A stretch of DNA of 64,000 bases from Actinoplanes aureus. Its GTDB lineage: Bacteria > Actinomycetota > Actinomycetes > Mycobacteriales > Micromonosporaceae. Shown here piece after piece: positions 42,218 through 52,201 of the stretch. The notes beneath the pieces were generated by a model. It saw nothing but the letters and a program-made list of their open reading frames with translations. It did not search any database and had not been told where the DNA came from. The DNA lies in the NCBI RefSeq assembly GCF_015704865.1, contig NZ_JADQTO010000027.1, forward strand, positions 80,163 to 144,162. Reading direction: 5' to 3'. The position numbers were made by a program, and so were the translations under genes. Each line of letters opens with the position of its first letter. Within the stretch, counting starts at the first letter, position 1.

Positions 42218-42516
42218 GACTCCTCCTCAAGGTGACGTTCCAGCGCGTCGAGATGGTGGTCCCAGAGCCGCCGGTAAGGCGCCAGCCACGCGTCCAGCTC
42301 ACGGAACGGCCCGGCCTCCAGGCGGTAGATCCGCTGCTGGGCCCGCACCCGGGCGGACACGACACCGGCCTCGCGCAGCACCCGCAGGTGCTTGGAGACG
42401 GCCGGCTGACTCATCCCGAGCGCGCCGACCAGGTCACCGACGCTCGCCTCACCGGCGCGCAGCACGTCGGTGATCCGGCGGCGGGCCGGTTCGGCGAGCA
42501 CCTCCAGGACATCCAC
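42214..42516 (-). CDS. ArsR family transcriptional regulator
   Basis: A 100-residue winged-helix protein with LAEPARRRITDVLRAGEASVGDLVGALGMSQPAVSKHLRVLREAGVVSAR, the canonical ArsR DNA-binding domain. It lacks metal-binding CxC motifs, so it belongs to the non-metal ArsR subgroup paired with SRPBCC proteins. A 16-base palindrome lies 26 bases upstream of the start and is a candidate autoregulatory operator. Confidence 0.92.
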   Translation of the reverse strand: MDVLEVLAEPARRRITDVLRAGEASVGDLVGALGMSQPAVSKHLRVLREAGVVSARVRAQQRIYRLEAGPFRELDAWLAPYRRLWDHHLDALERHLEEES

Positions 42517-42541
42517 ACCGCCAGCATGCCGCTCCGGTTAT

Positions 42542-42557
42542 ATGCCTGTCAAGGCAT
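42542..42557. promoter_or_regulatory. palindromic operator candidate for ArsR
   Basis: ATGCCT-gtca-AGGCAT is a perfect 6+6 palindrome just upstream of the ArsR-SRPBCC operon. It overlaps a TTGACA-like hexamer when read on the minus strand. Its position suits autorepression. Confidence 0.5.
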
Positions 42558-42569
42558 GTACAGCACCGA

Positions 42570-42600
42570 AAGAAGCCCCGCCGGTCCTCCGGCGGGGCTT
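42570..42600 (-). terminator. intrinsic terminator of citrate synthase
   Basis: A 12-base inverted repeat AAGCCCCGCCGG/CCGGCGGGGCTT with a four-base loop (42573-42600) begins 9 bases after the citrate synthase stop. On the minus strand it is followed by a pyrimidine-rich TTCTTTC, giving a typical intrinsic terminator. Confidence 0.75.
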
Positions 42601-42608
42601 CCGCGGGT

Positions 42609-43892
<1,284 letters not shown>

Positions 43893-43926
43893 GTATTTCC
43901 CTCACTTCACCGGCAGATGTCCCAAA

Positions 43927-43955
43927 GATTTTGCCGTTCACCGTAAACCCTCAAC
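43927..43955 (-). promoter_or_regulatory. citrate synthase promoter candidate
   Basis: On the minus strand TTGAGG (43955-43950) and AAATCT (43932-43927) are separated by 17 bases, about 35 bases before the gltA ATG. The -35 fits a vegetative sigma-70 type; the -10 is a weak match. Confidence 0.35.
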
Positions 43956-44014
43956 CTGAATGGGTCATCAGGTGGCCACCCGTTGAGGCATTGGTCACCA
44001 GTACGTATGGACCG

Positions 44015-44042
44015 TTGCGCCATAGACAATGGTCGGTATATT
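44015..44042 (+). promoter_or_regulatory. universal stress protein promoter candidate
   Basis: TTGCGC (44015-44020) and TATATT (44037-44042) are 16 bases apart, 33 bases before the universal stress protein start. The TATATT hexamer stands out in this GC-rich DNA. Confidence 0.45.
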
Positions 44043-44074
44043 GCGACACGGTTACGGGAGCGGAGGTCGAACCG

Positions 44075-44944
44075 ATGCGGATCCCGACTCAGAGACCCGT
44101 CGTGGTGGGCGTGGACGGGTCCCCGGCAAGCCTGGCCGCCGTACGGCTGGCCGCGCGGGAGGCTCTCTCCCGCGGACGCACCTTGCACGTCGCTCATGCT
44201 TTCACCTGGCCCGATCCGCGGCCGGGAGCCGGTGGCACCGACTACGCCCCGGCGCGCCGGGCCGCCTCGCGCGTGGTCGCGGAGGCGGTCGCCACCGCCC
44301 AGCGTTCCATACCCGGCGTCGATGCGCGTGGTCAACTCGTGGATGGGCCGCCCGGGCGCGTCCTGCGGCAGCTCAGCCGCGGTGCCGTACTGCTCGTGCT
44401 GGGCGGCGACGCACTGGCCGCCAGCGGCCGGCTGCCGGCCGGGTCGCCGCTGCTCGAGGTGGTGTCGCAGGCGTGGTGCCCGGTCGCGGTGGCGCGGGGC
44501 ACGCGGCCGCCGGCCGGGCCGGTGCTGGCCGCTCTCGACGGGTCGGCGTACTCGATCCTCGCGCTCCGGTTCGCCGCCGAGGAGGCCGAGCGCCGGGGCG
44601 GCCCGGTGCACGTGGCCCACGTCGTCATGGACGATGGACCGGACGCCGAGGCCGCCGCCGGCCGGCTGGTCGACGAGGCGCTCGCCGCGGTACCGGGCCT
44701 GACCGCCGTACGCCGCCGGTTGTTGATCGGCGTGCCCGCGGAGACCCTGGTCCAGGCCTCGCGCGATGCCGGGCTGATCGTGCTGGGGCCCCGCGGCCTG
44801 CGGGCCGGCGGCCGGCTCGGGACGGTCGCCGAGGAGGTGCTACGGCGCGGCACGGTGCCGGCGGTCTTCGTGCACGGCCCGCGGATACCCACCCGCCGGG
44901 TGCCGGCGCCGCCCGGCCGGCCGGCGCGGACGCTACGGACCTGA
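44075..44944 (+). CDS. tandem universal stress protein
   Basis: From the ATG at 44075, preceded by CGGAGG, the protein has 289 residues and two USP domains. The first starts VVVGVDGSPASLAAVRLAAREA and the second PVLAALDGSAYSILALRFAAEEA. Each has a late hydrophobic strand (VLLVLGGDALAAS and LIVLGPRGLRAGGRLGTVAEEVLRRGTVPAVFV). The second keeps a GxRG-like ATP-binding stretch; the first is weaker. Tandem USPs help survival in hypoxia or stasis in actinobacteria. An earlier in-frame ATG (43931) would include the promoter and is rejected. Confidence 0.9.
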   Translation: MRIPTQRPVVVGVDGSPASLAAVRLAAREALSRGRTLHVAHAFTWPDPRPGAGGTDYAPARRAASRVVAEAVATAQRSIPGVDARGQLVDGPPGRVLRQLSRGAVLLVLGGDALAASGRLPAGSPLLEVVSQAWCPVAVARGTRPPAGPVLAALDGSAYSILALRFAAEEAERRGGPVHVAHVVMDDGPDAEAAAGRLVDEALAAVPGLTAVRRRLLIGVPAETLVQASRDAGLIVLGPRGLRAGGRLGTVAEEVLRRGTVPAVFVHGPRIPTRRVPAPPGRPARTLRT

Positions 44945-45033
44945 GACGGTTTCGCCCAAGCTGACTAACGCAAGGTGCCCGGATTGCTACCGTTGGTCCG
45001 ACAGGGATTTGGGGCAAACGGGAGGAATGCCCG

Positions 45034-47373
45034 GTGCTATCCGTTCTCCCGCCCGCAGTCGCCCGGCGGCTCTGGCAAGGCATGGCCGTAGGCGGCCTCA
45101 TCGCCACGGGCGTCTACACGTTCTACTCCTCGTCGGCTCCGGGGACGATCAGCTTCGTCCTGCTCGGCGTCGTCGTGGTGGTGGCCTGCTTCGCGGGCCC
45201 GCGCCGCTGGGGCGCCGAGCCGCCCGGCGCGTGGCTGCTGATCGGCGCCGCGGCACTCCTCTTCCTGATCGGCGTGCTGATCCGGCCGACGGTCACCGAG
45301 GAGCCGATGCCCTGGCCGCTGCTGGCCGACGCGGCCAGCTTCAGCGGGTACGTCCTGCTCTCGGTCTTCCTGGCCATCCTGCTGCGCAGGCGGGAGAGCC
45401 TGGACCGGCACGCCGTCATCGACGGACTGATCGTGGCCCTGGCCGCCGGGATGACCAGCACCCTGCTGCTGGCGCTGCCAGCCGCCGCGATCCCCGGCCG
45501 GTCCGCGCTGCTCTCGATCATCCAGGGCACCTATCCGCTCTTCGACGTGATGGTGCTGCTGTTGATCGTGAACCTGACGTTCACCGCCAAGACCTGGCCG
45601 GTCAGCCTGGTCGCGCTGATCGTCATGATGGTCGGCCTGTTCGTCGGCGACGCCGCGTACGCGATCGTCGGCGTCAGCGGTCACGTCTACGCCTCGCCAC
45701 TGCTGAACGTGCCGTTCCTGGTCGCGTACACCGGACTCGGCGTGGCCGCGCTGCATCCGTCGGTCGTGGAGATGAGCCGGGCCGCCAAGCCACCGGTGCA
45801 GGCCTGGTCGTGGCCGCGCCTGCTGGTGCTCGCCCCCGCCCTGGCACTGCCGTTCGTGCTGCTGCTGACCGGGCGCACCAGCGGCGCCGCGGAGCGGGTG
45901 CTGGTCGCGGGTGCCGGTGCGGCCATCGTGGCGCTGCTGCTGTTCCGGGCCACCTTCGCGGTACAGGCGCAGGTCGCCGCCCAGTTGCGCTCGGAGCACC
46001 AGGCCACCCACGACCCGCTCACCGGGCTGCCCAACCGGATGTCCATGTCCGCCGAGATCGAACGCCTCGTGATGGTCGCCGAGACCGACCACCACGACCG
46101 GGTCTGGGTCTACATGCTCGACCTGGACGGCTTCAAGTGGGTGAACGACTCGTGGGGTCACGACACCGGCGACCAGCTGGTCATCGAGGTGGGCCGGCGG
46201 CTGCGCGCCGCGGTGCCGAACACCATCCCGCTGGCCCGGGTCGGCGGTGACGAGTTCCTGCTCGCCTTCATCGGCGAGAAGGGTGAGGCGCTACGGCTGG
46301 TCGACGACATCCGCGGCTGCTTCGCCCGGCCCTTCCCGGTACGCGACACCGAGGTCGTGATCACGTCCTCGATCGGTATCGCGCACGCCGAGGGTGACCC
46401 GGCCCGGGCCGGGGTGACCGCCGAGGCGCTGATGCGGGACGCCGACACCGCCATGTACCGGGCCAAGGACGAGGGCCCCGGCCGGTCCACCATCTTCGAC
46501 ACCTCGATGCACACCCAGGTCCGCGAGCGGATCGAGCTGGAGGTGGCGCTGCGGGCCGCGCTCGCCGACGACCAGTTGTACGTGGCCTACCAGCCCATCG
46601 TGCGGCTGGAGACCGGGGTGCCGGTGGGCGCCGAGGCGCTGGTCCGCTGGTTGCACCCGGAGCGCGGCCTGATCCCGCCGATGACCTTCATCCCGATCGC
46701 CGAGGACGCCGGCCTGATCGGCAGCATCGGCACCTGGGTACGCAAGGAGGCCCTGCGCCAGCTCGGTGTGTGGCGCTCGGAGGGCATCGTCGGCGACGAC
46801 TTCTACCTGTCGATCAACGTCTCGCCCCGGCAGCTCAGCGACCCCGAACTGCCGCTGATCGTCTCCGGGGAGATGCTGCGGTACGGCGTACCCGCGCAGT
46901 GCGTGGCCCTGGAGATGACCGAGTCGGTGATGGTGGACGGCTCCAGCGTCACCTCACGGGTCCTCTTCGAACTGCGCGAACTCGGCGTGAAGCTGCTGGT
47001 GGACGACTTCGGGACGGGCTTCTCCGCGCTCGGTTACCTGCGCCGGTTCCCGGTCACCGGTGTCAAGATCGACCGGTCCTTCGTGACCGGTCTCGGGGTG
47101 AACGTCGAGGACGACGAGATCGTCCGCGCGGTGGTGGCGATGAGCCACGCCCTCGGGCTGAGCGTGATCGCCGAGGGTGTCGAGACCCCGCTCCAGCGGG
47201 AGGCGCTGCACGCGGTCGGCGTGGTCAACGGTCAGGGCTGGCTCTGGGGAGCGGCGGTGCCCGCGCCGGAGTTCGCCGAGCGGTGGCGCCGGGCGGCGAT
47301 CACCCAGGCGGCGGCCGTCCCGGCGATCGCGGCGAACCCGTACGGCCGGCACCGCCGCACCGACACCGGCTGA
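45034..47373 (+). CDS. membrane GGDEF-EAL protein (c-di-GMP turnover)
   Basis: The GTG at 45034 follows GGAGG and opens a 779-residue protein. Residues 10-300 hold about eight to ten hydrophobic helices, a membrane sensor of unknown ligand. The diguanylate cyclase domain has an intact GGDEF (404-408). The phosphodiesterase domain has an intact EAL (534-536), and DDFGTGFSALGYLRRFPVTGVKIDRSFV carries the metal-binding acidic residues. Both activities may therefore be functional. c-di-GMP controls development in filamentous actinobacteria. It converges with no gap on the GNAT-like gene. Confidence 0.93.
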   Translation: MLSVLPPAVARRLWQGMAVGGLIATGVYTFYSSSAPGTISFVLLGVVVVVACFAGPRRWGAEPPGAWLLIGAAALLFLIGVLIRPTVTEEPMPWPLLADAASFSGYVLLSVFLAILLRRRESLDRHAVIDGLIVALAAGMTSTLLLALPAAAIPGRSALLSIIQGTYPLFDVMVLLLIVNLTFTAKTWPVSLVALIVMMVGLFVGDAAYAIVGVSGHVYASPLLNVPFLVAYTGLGVAALHPSVVEMSRAAKPPVQAWSWPRLLVLAPALALPFVLLLTGRTSGAAERVLVAGAGAAIVALLLFRATFAVQAQVAAQLRSEHQATHDPLTGLPNRMSMSAEIERLVMVAETDHHDRVWVYMLDLDGFKWVNDSWGHDTGDQLVIEVGRRLRAAVPNTIPLARVGGDEFLLAFIGEKGEALRLVDDIRGCFARPFPVRDTEVVITSSIGIAHAEGDPARAGVTAEALMRDADTAMYRAKDEGPGRSTIFDTSMHTQVRERIELEVALRAALADDQLYVAYQPIVRLETGVPVGAEALVRWLHPERGLIPPMTFIPIAEDAGLIGSIGTWVRKEALRQLGVWRSEGIVGDDFYLSINVSPRQLSDPELPLIVSGEMLRYGVPAQCVALEMTESVMVDGSSVTSRVLFELRELGVKLLVDDFGTGFSALGYLRRFPVTGVKIDRSFVTGLGVNVEDDEIVRAVVAMSHALGLSVIAEGVETPLQREALHAVGVVNGQGWLWGAAVPAPEFAERWRRAAITQAAAVPAIAANPYGRHRRTDTG

Positions 47374-48009
47374 TTACTCCGGATCGCGCAGGTGGGCGCG
47401 GCGTTCCATCATGCCGGCCTTCCGTTCCCGGAAGCCGGTCCGCCGCTCGTCGCGGATCGGCATGTGCGCGGGCGGGAACTCGTACATCCAGAACGACTGG
47501 GCGTCCAGCCGGGTCGGCTGCGCCCGGCCGGCGACCCGGCCCAGGATCATCGCGATCATCCGGGGCAGGGCGTGCCGCTCCTCGTTGTAGGAGCAGATGT
47601 CCACGAACACCCGGCCCTTGGCCTCGCCGATCGGCCCGTACATCGCCCGCAGCAGAGCGATGAAGACGCCGGCGCCGCGGGCGCTCTTCTTGGCGCCCAC
47701 AAAGGTCACGTAGAAGAGCCGGCGCTGCTCGAACAGCTCCGGCCAGTGGTACTCGAAATAGTCCGGCGAGATCAACGGCACCGAGTCCAGATCGGTGGTC
47801 TGCACACCCATCCCGACCAGCGCGCCCTCCGCGTCCAGCGCGATGTACTTGTCGGCCCGCTTGTCGGCCATCAGGTAGTCGAACTCGTCGCGGAACATCA
47901 GATGCCGGTTGGCGGCCATGTACCGCAGCTCGTCAAACGTCTCCCGGTACCAGTTCCAGGCTTCTTCCAGCATGTCCGCCGGCAGTTCCGGCAGCACTTC
48001 CACTCGCAT
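47374..48009 (-). CDS. GNAT-like acetyltransferase, hypothetical
   Basis: The 211-residue protein begins MRVEVLPELPADMLEEAWNWYRETFDELRYMAANRH. It has a central beta strand followed by LFYVTFVGAKKSARGAGVFIALLRAMYGPI, which resembles the acetyl-CoA-binding strand and helix of GNAT enzymes. A conserved-looking C-terminal FWMYEFPPAHMP follows. The assignment to GNAT is by fold pattern only. The ATG at 48009 follows GGGGG; an ATG at 48027 is possible. Its stop abuts the GGDEF-EAL stop. Confidence 0.65.
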   Translation of the reverse strand: MRVEVLPELPADMLEEAWNWYRETFDELRYMAANRHLMFRDEFDYLMADKRADKYIALDAEGALVGMGVQTTDLDSVPLISPDYFEYHWPELFEQRRLFYVTFVGAKKSARGAGVFIALLRAMYGPIGEAKGRVFVDICSYNEERHALPRMIAMILGRVAGRAQPTRLDAQSFWMYEFPPAHMPIRDERRTGFRERKAGMMERRAHLRDPE

Positions 48010-48138
48010 CGTCGCCCCCGTGCACATAGCGTCTCTCGGTGACAAACCTGTCAGGACGACTGGCGGCGCGAGGGCAACTCCGGCATTATTCGCTCGCGGA
48101 ATCCTTGAGTAAGCCACATCACAGCCGATGGAGGGGGC

Positions 48139-48249
48139 ATGGCAGCGCTGATCGGAGCCGAGGCCGGGATCCTCTGGATGGTCGCCCTGTTGCTCGCGCT
48201 CGCCGGTGGGCTGAGCGCCGCCCTGCTCAGCGCGACCCGCCGCCGGTAG
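48139..48249 (+). CDS. 36-residue single-pass membrane protein
   Basis: An ATG at 48139 preceded by GGAGGGGG encodes MAALIGAEAGILWMVALLLA and continues as one hydrophobic helix (about 8-31) ending in TRRR. The strong ribosome-binding site and the positive C-terminus support a real small protein. It lies between the divergent GNAT-like gene and the exonuclease III gene (39 bases downstream). No function can be assigned. Confidence 0.5.
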   Translation: MAALIGAEAGILWMVALLLALAGGLSAALLSATRRR

Positions 48250-48287
48250 AGAGCGCGCCGGCCCGCCGGATGCGGCAGGCTGTGCTG

Positions 48288-49061
48288 ATGCGCTTCGCCA
48301 CGTGGAACGTCAACTCGGTCAAGGCCCGCCTGCCCCGCCTGGTCGACTGGCTCGCGGATACCTCGCCGGACGTCGTCTGCCTACAGGAGACCAAGGTCGC
48401 CGAGGACGCGTTCCCGGCCAAGGAGGTCGCCGAGCTGGGTTACGACACCGCGGCGTACGGCCAGGGCCGGTGGAACGGCGTCGCCGTGCTCTCCCGGATC
48501 GGTCTCGACGACGTCCGCCGCGGCTTCCCCGGCCAGCCCGGCTTTCCGGACCAGGAGGCACGCGCGATAAGCGCCCGCTGCGGCGGCATCCGGTTCATGT
48601 CGGTGTACGTGCCGAACGGCCGCACCCCGGAGGACCCGCACTACATCTACAAGCTGGAGTGGCTCGCCGCGCTGCGTACCGCGCTCGCCGACGACCTGGC
48701 GGCCGGCCCGCTGGTGGTGGCCGGCGACTACAACGTGGCGCCGACCGACGCCGACGTCTGGGATCCCGCCGTCTTCGCCGGCTCCACCCACGTCACCCCG
48801 CCGGAGCGAGCCGCGCTCGCCGCCATCCTCGAGATCGGGCTGCACGACGTGCCGGCCCGGCCGCTCAAGGGCGACCGGCCGTTCACCTATTGGGATTACC
48901 GGGCCGGAATGTTCCACCAGAACAAGGGCATGCGGATCGACCTGGTCTACGCGAGCACGGACGTGGCCGCCCGGGTGACGGATGCCGTGGTGGACCGTGA
49001 GGCGCGCAAGGGCAAAGGCCCCTCCGATCACGCCCCGATCGTGGTCGATCTGGGCGATTGA
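48288..49061 (+). CDS. xthA: exodeoxyribonuclease III
   Basis: The 257-residue protein is an ExoIII/APE1-type AP endonuclease of base-excision repair. It starts MRFATWNVNSVKARLP (metal-side Asn), has LQETKV (catalytic Glu), VYVPNGRTPEDPHYIYKLEWL, GDYNVAP (Asp-Asn pair), and ends with KGKGPSDHAPIVVDL (Asp-His). All catalytic residues are present. The ATG at 48288 is the natural start; the frame upstream is noncoding in character. Confidence 0.95.
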   Translation: MRFATWNVNSVKARLPRLVDWLADTSPDVVCLQETKVAEDAFPAKEVAELGYDTAAYGQGRWNGVAVLSRIGLDDVRRGFPGQPGFPDQEARAISARCGGIRFMSVYVPNGRTPEDPHYIYKLEWLAALRTALADDLAAGPLVVAGDYNVAPTDADVWDPAVFAGSTHVTPPERAALAAILEIGLHDVPARPLKGDRPFTYWDYRAGMFHQNKGMRIDLVYASTDVAARVTDAVVDREARKGKGPSDHAPIVVDLGD

Positions 49062-49068
49062 TCCGCGG

Positions 49069-49104
49069 GACCACCGGCGCGGGATGCCCGATTCCCCGGT
49101 GGAC
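49069..49104 (+). terminator. hairpin after exonuclease III
   Basis: CCACCGG (49071-49077) pairs with CCGGTGG (49096-49102) across an 18-base loop, eight bases after the xthA stop. The stem is short and there is no T-tract, so this is a weak terminator candidate. Confidence 0.35.
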
Positions 49105-49173
49105 CCCGTAGGCTGAAGTCGATCCAGCACGCTGAACGGTCACTTGATGGGCGGGGAGAGACAGGAGGCGACA

Positions 49174-50889
49174 ATGACAGCGCGTACGCCGGCGGGAGCC
49201 GGCGAGCCGCTGGCGCCTATGGTCACGGACTCACCCGCTCCGGACCTGCTCCGGGCCGCGTTCGAGGCGGCGACCGAGGCCATGCTGCTCTGTGCGGCGG
49301 CCGACCACACCGTCCTGCTGGCGAACGCCGAGGCCCGGCGACTCGTTCCCGGCCTGGGCATCGGGCATGACCTGGCCGCGGCACCTCTGCCCGCCCTGAC
49401 CCGCGCCGCCGCCGAGAACGCGGACTCCTTCCGCTACGAGCACGAGGGCCGCTGCGTCTACGGGATGCGGCGGCGCCTGGACGACGACCACTACGCGTGG
49501 TTCCTGCGCGACCACACCGAGGAGAGCGAGCGCGCGGCCGCGCTGGAGATCGAGCGGTCCCGGACGGCTTTCCTGGCCGAGGCGGGACGGCGGCTCTCCG
49601 CGTCGCTGCACGTGCGCCGCTGTACGCGTACCACCGTGGAACTGGCGGTGGCGCACCTGGCCGACGCCGCCGTGGTGGTCCTCCCGGCGAACCGCCGGCA
49701 GAGCGCCTGGGTCCGCCTGGTCCCGGACCGGGCCGCCGAGGAGGGCATGCTCCGGGAGAGCCGGCTCACCGACGTGCCCGGCCTGGTCGAGGCGCTCGGC
49801 GGCTTCCCGCCGATCCCGAGCCGCTGGCTGGACGCGTCGCACGTGCCGGACTGGCTCTTTCCGGCCGAGCTCGGACCGATCGGGGCGCTGCTGGTCACGC
49901 CCCTGCCGGGCAACGCCGAGCCGGCCGGCGCGCTGATCCTGGCCCGGCGCGGCCCGGACGCCTCGTTCGCACCCGAGGACGAGCTGCTCGCCCGGGTCTT
50001 CGCGGCCCGCGCCGGCGCCGCCATCTCGGCGGCGATGCTCTACCGGGAGCAGGTGGACACCACCGCGGTGCTCCAGGCGGACCTGCTACCGCCGGCCCTG
50101 CCCGAGCCGGACGGGTTCGAGCTGACCGGCTCGTACCAGGCGGCTCGCGAGGCGCTGCGGATCGGCGGCGACTTCTACGACGTGTTCGGCCCGGCCGGGG
50201 ACAGCACCGACACGGTGATCGCGCTCGGTGACGTCTGCGGCACCGGTCCCGAGGCGGCGGTGCTGACCGGCAAGGTCCGGCAGACCCTGCGTGCGCTGCG
50301 CCTGGTGCACGCCGGGCCCGAGGCGATGCTGCGGGTGCTCAACGAGGCGCTGCTCCAGTCCAGCCGCCAGCACCGGTTCGTGACGATGGTGATCGGCTCG
50401 ATCAACCGGATCGACCACGGCCGGGTCCGCCTCGAACTGGCCACCGGCGGCCACCCCGCGCCGCTGGTGCTGCGCAACGACGGCACGGTCGAGGAGGTGC
50501 CGACCAGCGGGACGCTGATCGGCGTGATGCGGCGGACCGTGGTTCACCCGGCCACCGTCGAGCTGGCCCCCGGCGAGTTGTGCCTGCTCTACAGCGACGG
50601 GCTCACCGAGGCGCGCGGCGGTCCGGCCGGCACCGAACAGTACGGCGAGCACCGGCTGCGGCAGGCGCTCGCGGACTGCCGGGGCATGCCCGGCGTGGTC
50701 GCCGTGGAACGGATCCGCCAGCTGGTCTCCGACTGGGTCCACGGCGGCAACAAGGACGACATCGCCATGCTGGCGGTACGCGCGCCGGCTCGCGCGCCAC
50801 TGAGCCTGCGCGGCGGCGGCGTACCCAACACCTCACCGTTCCTGGCGGCCGCACGCGGCGGCGACCGGCGCACCCGGGCCCGCTCATGA
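49174..50889 (+). CDS. PAS-GAF-SpoIIE (PP2C) serine phosphatase
   Basis: The ATG at 49174 has AGGAGG at ideal spacing and gives 571 residues. A PAS-like domain (about 22-125) is followed by a GAF domain (about 140-300) and a SpoIIE/RsbU-type PP2C phosphatase. The phosphatase motifs are GGDFYDV (331-337), ALGDVCGTGPEAA, LYSDGLTEARGG and NKDDIAMLAV, so metal-binding aspartates are all present. Such enzymes dephosphorylate STAS anti-sigma antagonists in response to a signal. The gene ends in an ATGA overlap with the B12-binding protein gene, tying the two together. Confidence 0.93.
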   Translation: MTARTPAGAGEPLAPMVTDSPAPDLLRAAFEAATEAMLLCAAADHTVLLANAEARRLVPGLGIGHDLAAAPLPALTRAAAENADSFRYEHEGRCVYGMRRRLDDDHYAWFLRDHTEESERAAALEIERSRTAFLAEAGRRLSASLHVRRCTRTTVELAVAHLADAAVVVLPANRRQSAWVRLVPDRAAEEGMLRESRLTDVPGLVEALGGFPPIPSRWLDASHVPDWLFPAELGPIGALLVTPLPGNAEPAGALILARRGPDASFAPEDELLARVFAARAGAAISAAMLYREQVDTTAVLQADLLPPALPEPDGFELTGSYQAAREALRIGGDFYDVFGPAGDSTDTVIALGDVCGTGPEAAVLTGKVRQTLRALRLVHAGPEAMLRVLNEALLQSSRQHRFVTMVIGSINRIDHGRVRLELATGGHPAPLVLRNDGTVEEVPTSGTLIGVMRRTVVHPATVELAPGELCLLYSDGLTEARGGPAGTEQYGEHRLRQALADCRGMPGVVAVERIRQLVSDWVHGGNKDDIAMLAVRAPARAPLSLRGGGVPNTSPFLAAARGGDRRTRARS

Positions 50890-51926
50890 CGGCACCCACC
50901 CAGCCGCTGCCGCTGCACGATCCCCGGCTCGCCGAGCACTACCTGAGCCTGATCGGTGACGGCGACGAGCGCGGCGCGTCCGAGCTGGCCGTCGCCCTGC
51001 TCGACGGCGGGACACCCGCGCAGCGGATCATCGTCGACCTGATCGGCCCCAGCCAGGCGCGGGTCGGCGAGCTCTGGGCCGCCAACGAGTGGTCGGTGGC
51101 CCGGGAGCACTCGGCCACCGCGGTGAACGAGCGGGTGCTGGCCGTGCTGGCCGCCCGGACCACGATCCGGCCGTCCCGCGGCCGGATCACGCTCGCCTGC
51201 GTGGACGGCGAGTGGCACGGGCTGCCCGCCCGGATGCTCGCCGAACTGCTCCGCCTGGACGGCTGGCGGGTCGACTTCCTCGGCGCCAGCGTCCCCGGCC
51301 GGCACCTGATCACCCACCTGCACCAGACCGGCCCGGACGCGGTCGCGCTGAGCTGCATGATCCCGACCCGCCTGCCCCGGGCACACGCCGCGATCACCGC
51401 GTGCCGGGCGGCCGGCGTCCCGGTGATCGCCGGCGGCCGGGGCTTCGGTCCCGGCGGCCGGTACGCCGAGCGCCTCGGCGCCGACGCCTGGGCCGCCGCC
51501 GGTGAGGAGGCGGTCACCCGGCTGGCCGACGGCTGGCCACCGCCGTACGTCTCCGACGTCCCCTTCCTCGACTCGGACAGCTTCCTCGGCGACGAGGAGT
51601 ACACCCACCTGGTGCGCTCCCGCCCGCAGCTGATCGCGACGGCGATGAGCCGGCTCCCGGCCACCTATCCGGTGGCCCACCATTACGACCACGGCCAGCT
51701 CGAGGCCACCGCGGAGGATCTGGGACACATCGCCGACTTCCTGGCGGCCGCCCTCTACGTCGGCGAGGAGCAGATCTTCACCGACTTCGTCGAGTGGACC
51801 GAGGGTGTGCTGGCGGTCCGCGGCGTGCCGGAGGCCGCGCTGCGCGCCGGGCTCCGCCTGATCCGCGACCAGCTCATCGACTTCCCGGCCGCGATCGCCA
51901 TGCTGGATGCCGCCCTCGCCCGATAA
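50886..51926 (+). CDS. B12-binding protein with CarH-type W-x9-EH motif
   Basis: The 346-residue protein has a helical cap domain (about 15-92) with W64 and E74-H75, exactly the W-x9-EH signature of CarH-type photoreceptors that hold the adenosyl group of AdoB12. A Rossmann B12-binding domain follows (98-215), with H111 in GEWHGLP as the likely lower cobalt ligand and GGRGFGPGG near 180. The equivalent of the CarH upper-ligand His after the Trp is alanine here (A65), and the last Gly of the ExHxxG motif is Pro. There is no DNA-binding domain. A helical C-terminal domain of 120 residues is unassigned. The gene overlaps the SpoIIE-phosphatase gene. Confidence 0.85.
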   Translation: MTAPTQPLPLHDPRLAEHYLSLIGDGDERGASELAVALLDGGTPAQRIIVDLIGPSQARVGELWAANEWSVAREHSATAVNERVLAVLAARTTIRPSRGRITLACVDGEWHGLPARMLAELLRLDGWRVDFLGASVPGRHLITHLHQTGPDAVALSCMIPTRLPRAHAAITACRAAGVPVIAGGRGFGPGGRYAERLGADAWAAAGEEAVTRLADGWPPPYVSDVPFLDSDSFLGDEEYTHLVRSRPQLIATAMSRLPATYPVAHHYDHGQLEATAEDLGHIADFLAAALYVGEEQIFTDFVEWTEGVLAVRGVPEAALRAGLRLIRDQLIDFPAAIAMLDAALAR

Positions 51927-52201
51927 ATAGGTGGCGCCGGTCCGGGAGGCCGGATTAGCGTGGGCGCCATGCTGTGATGGTCACCCCCGGTCCGCCTCCG
52001 CTCCTCATACGAGCCCTGCCGCCCCTCATCTGAGGGCCCGCAGGAGGCGCGTCGTTCCGATGTCCGCTTCGGCCGACCGACACCGGGTGCCCATCGCGTT
52101 CCGCGACTCTCGCCGCGATCGGCTGCCGGCTCTGTCTCGCTCGGCCTTCCCGTCCCAACCGCGCGCCCGCGTCTCCCGCGGCGCTGCAAGGAGGTCACCG
52201 C

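Noticed and set aside
51927..52201. A 139-codon frame starting at 51931 and extending into the small basic gene
   Set aside because: It is in another frame from the well-supported 80-residue gene, is Arg/Pro-rich and has no ribosome-binding site.
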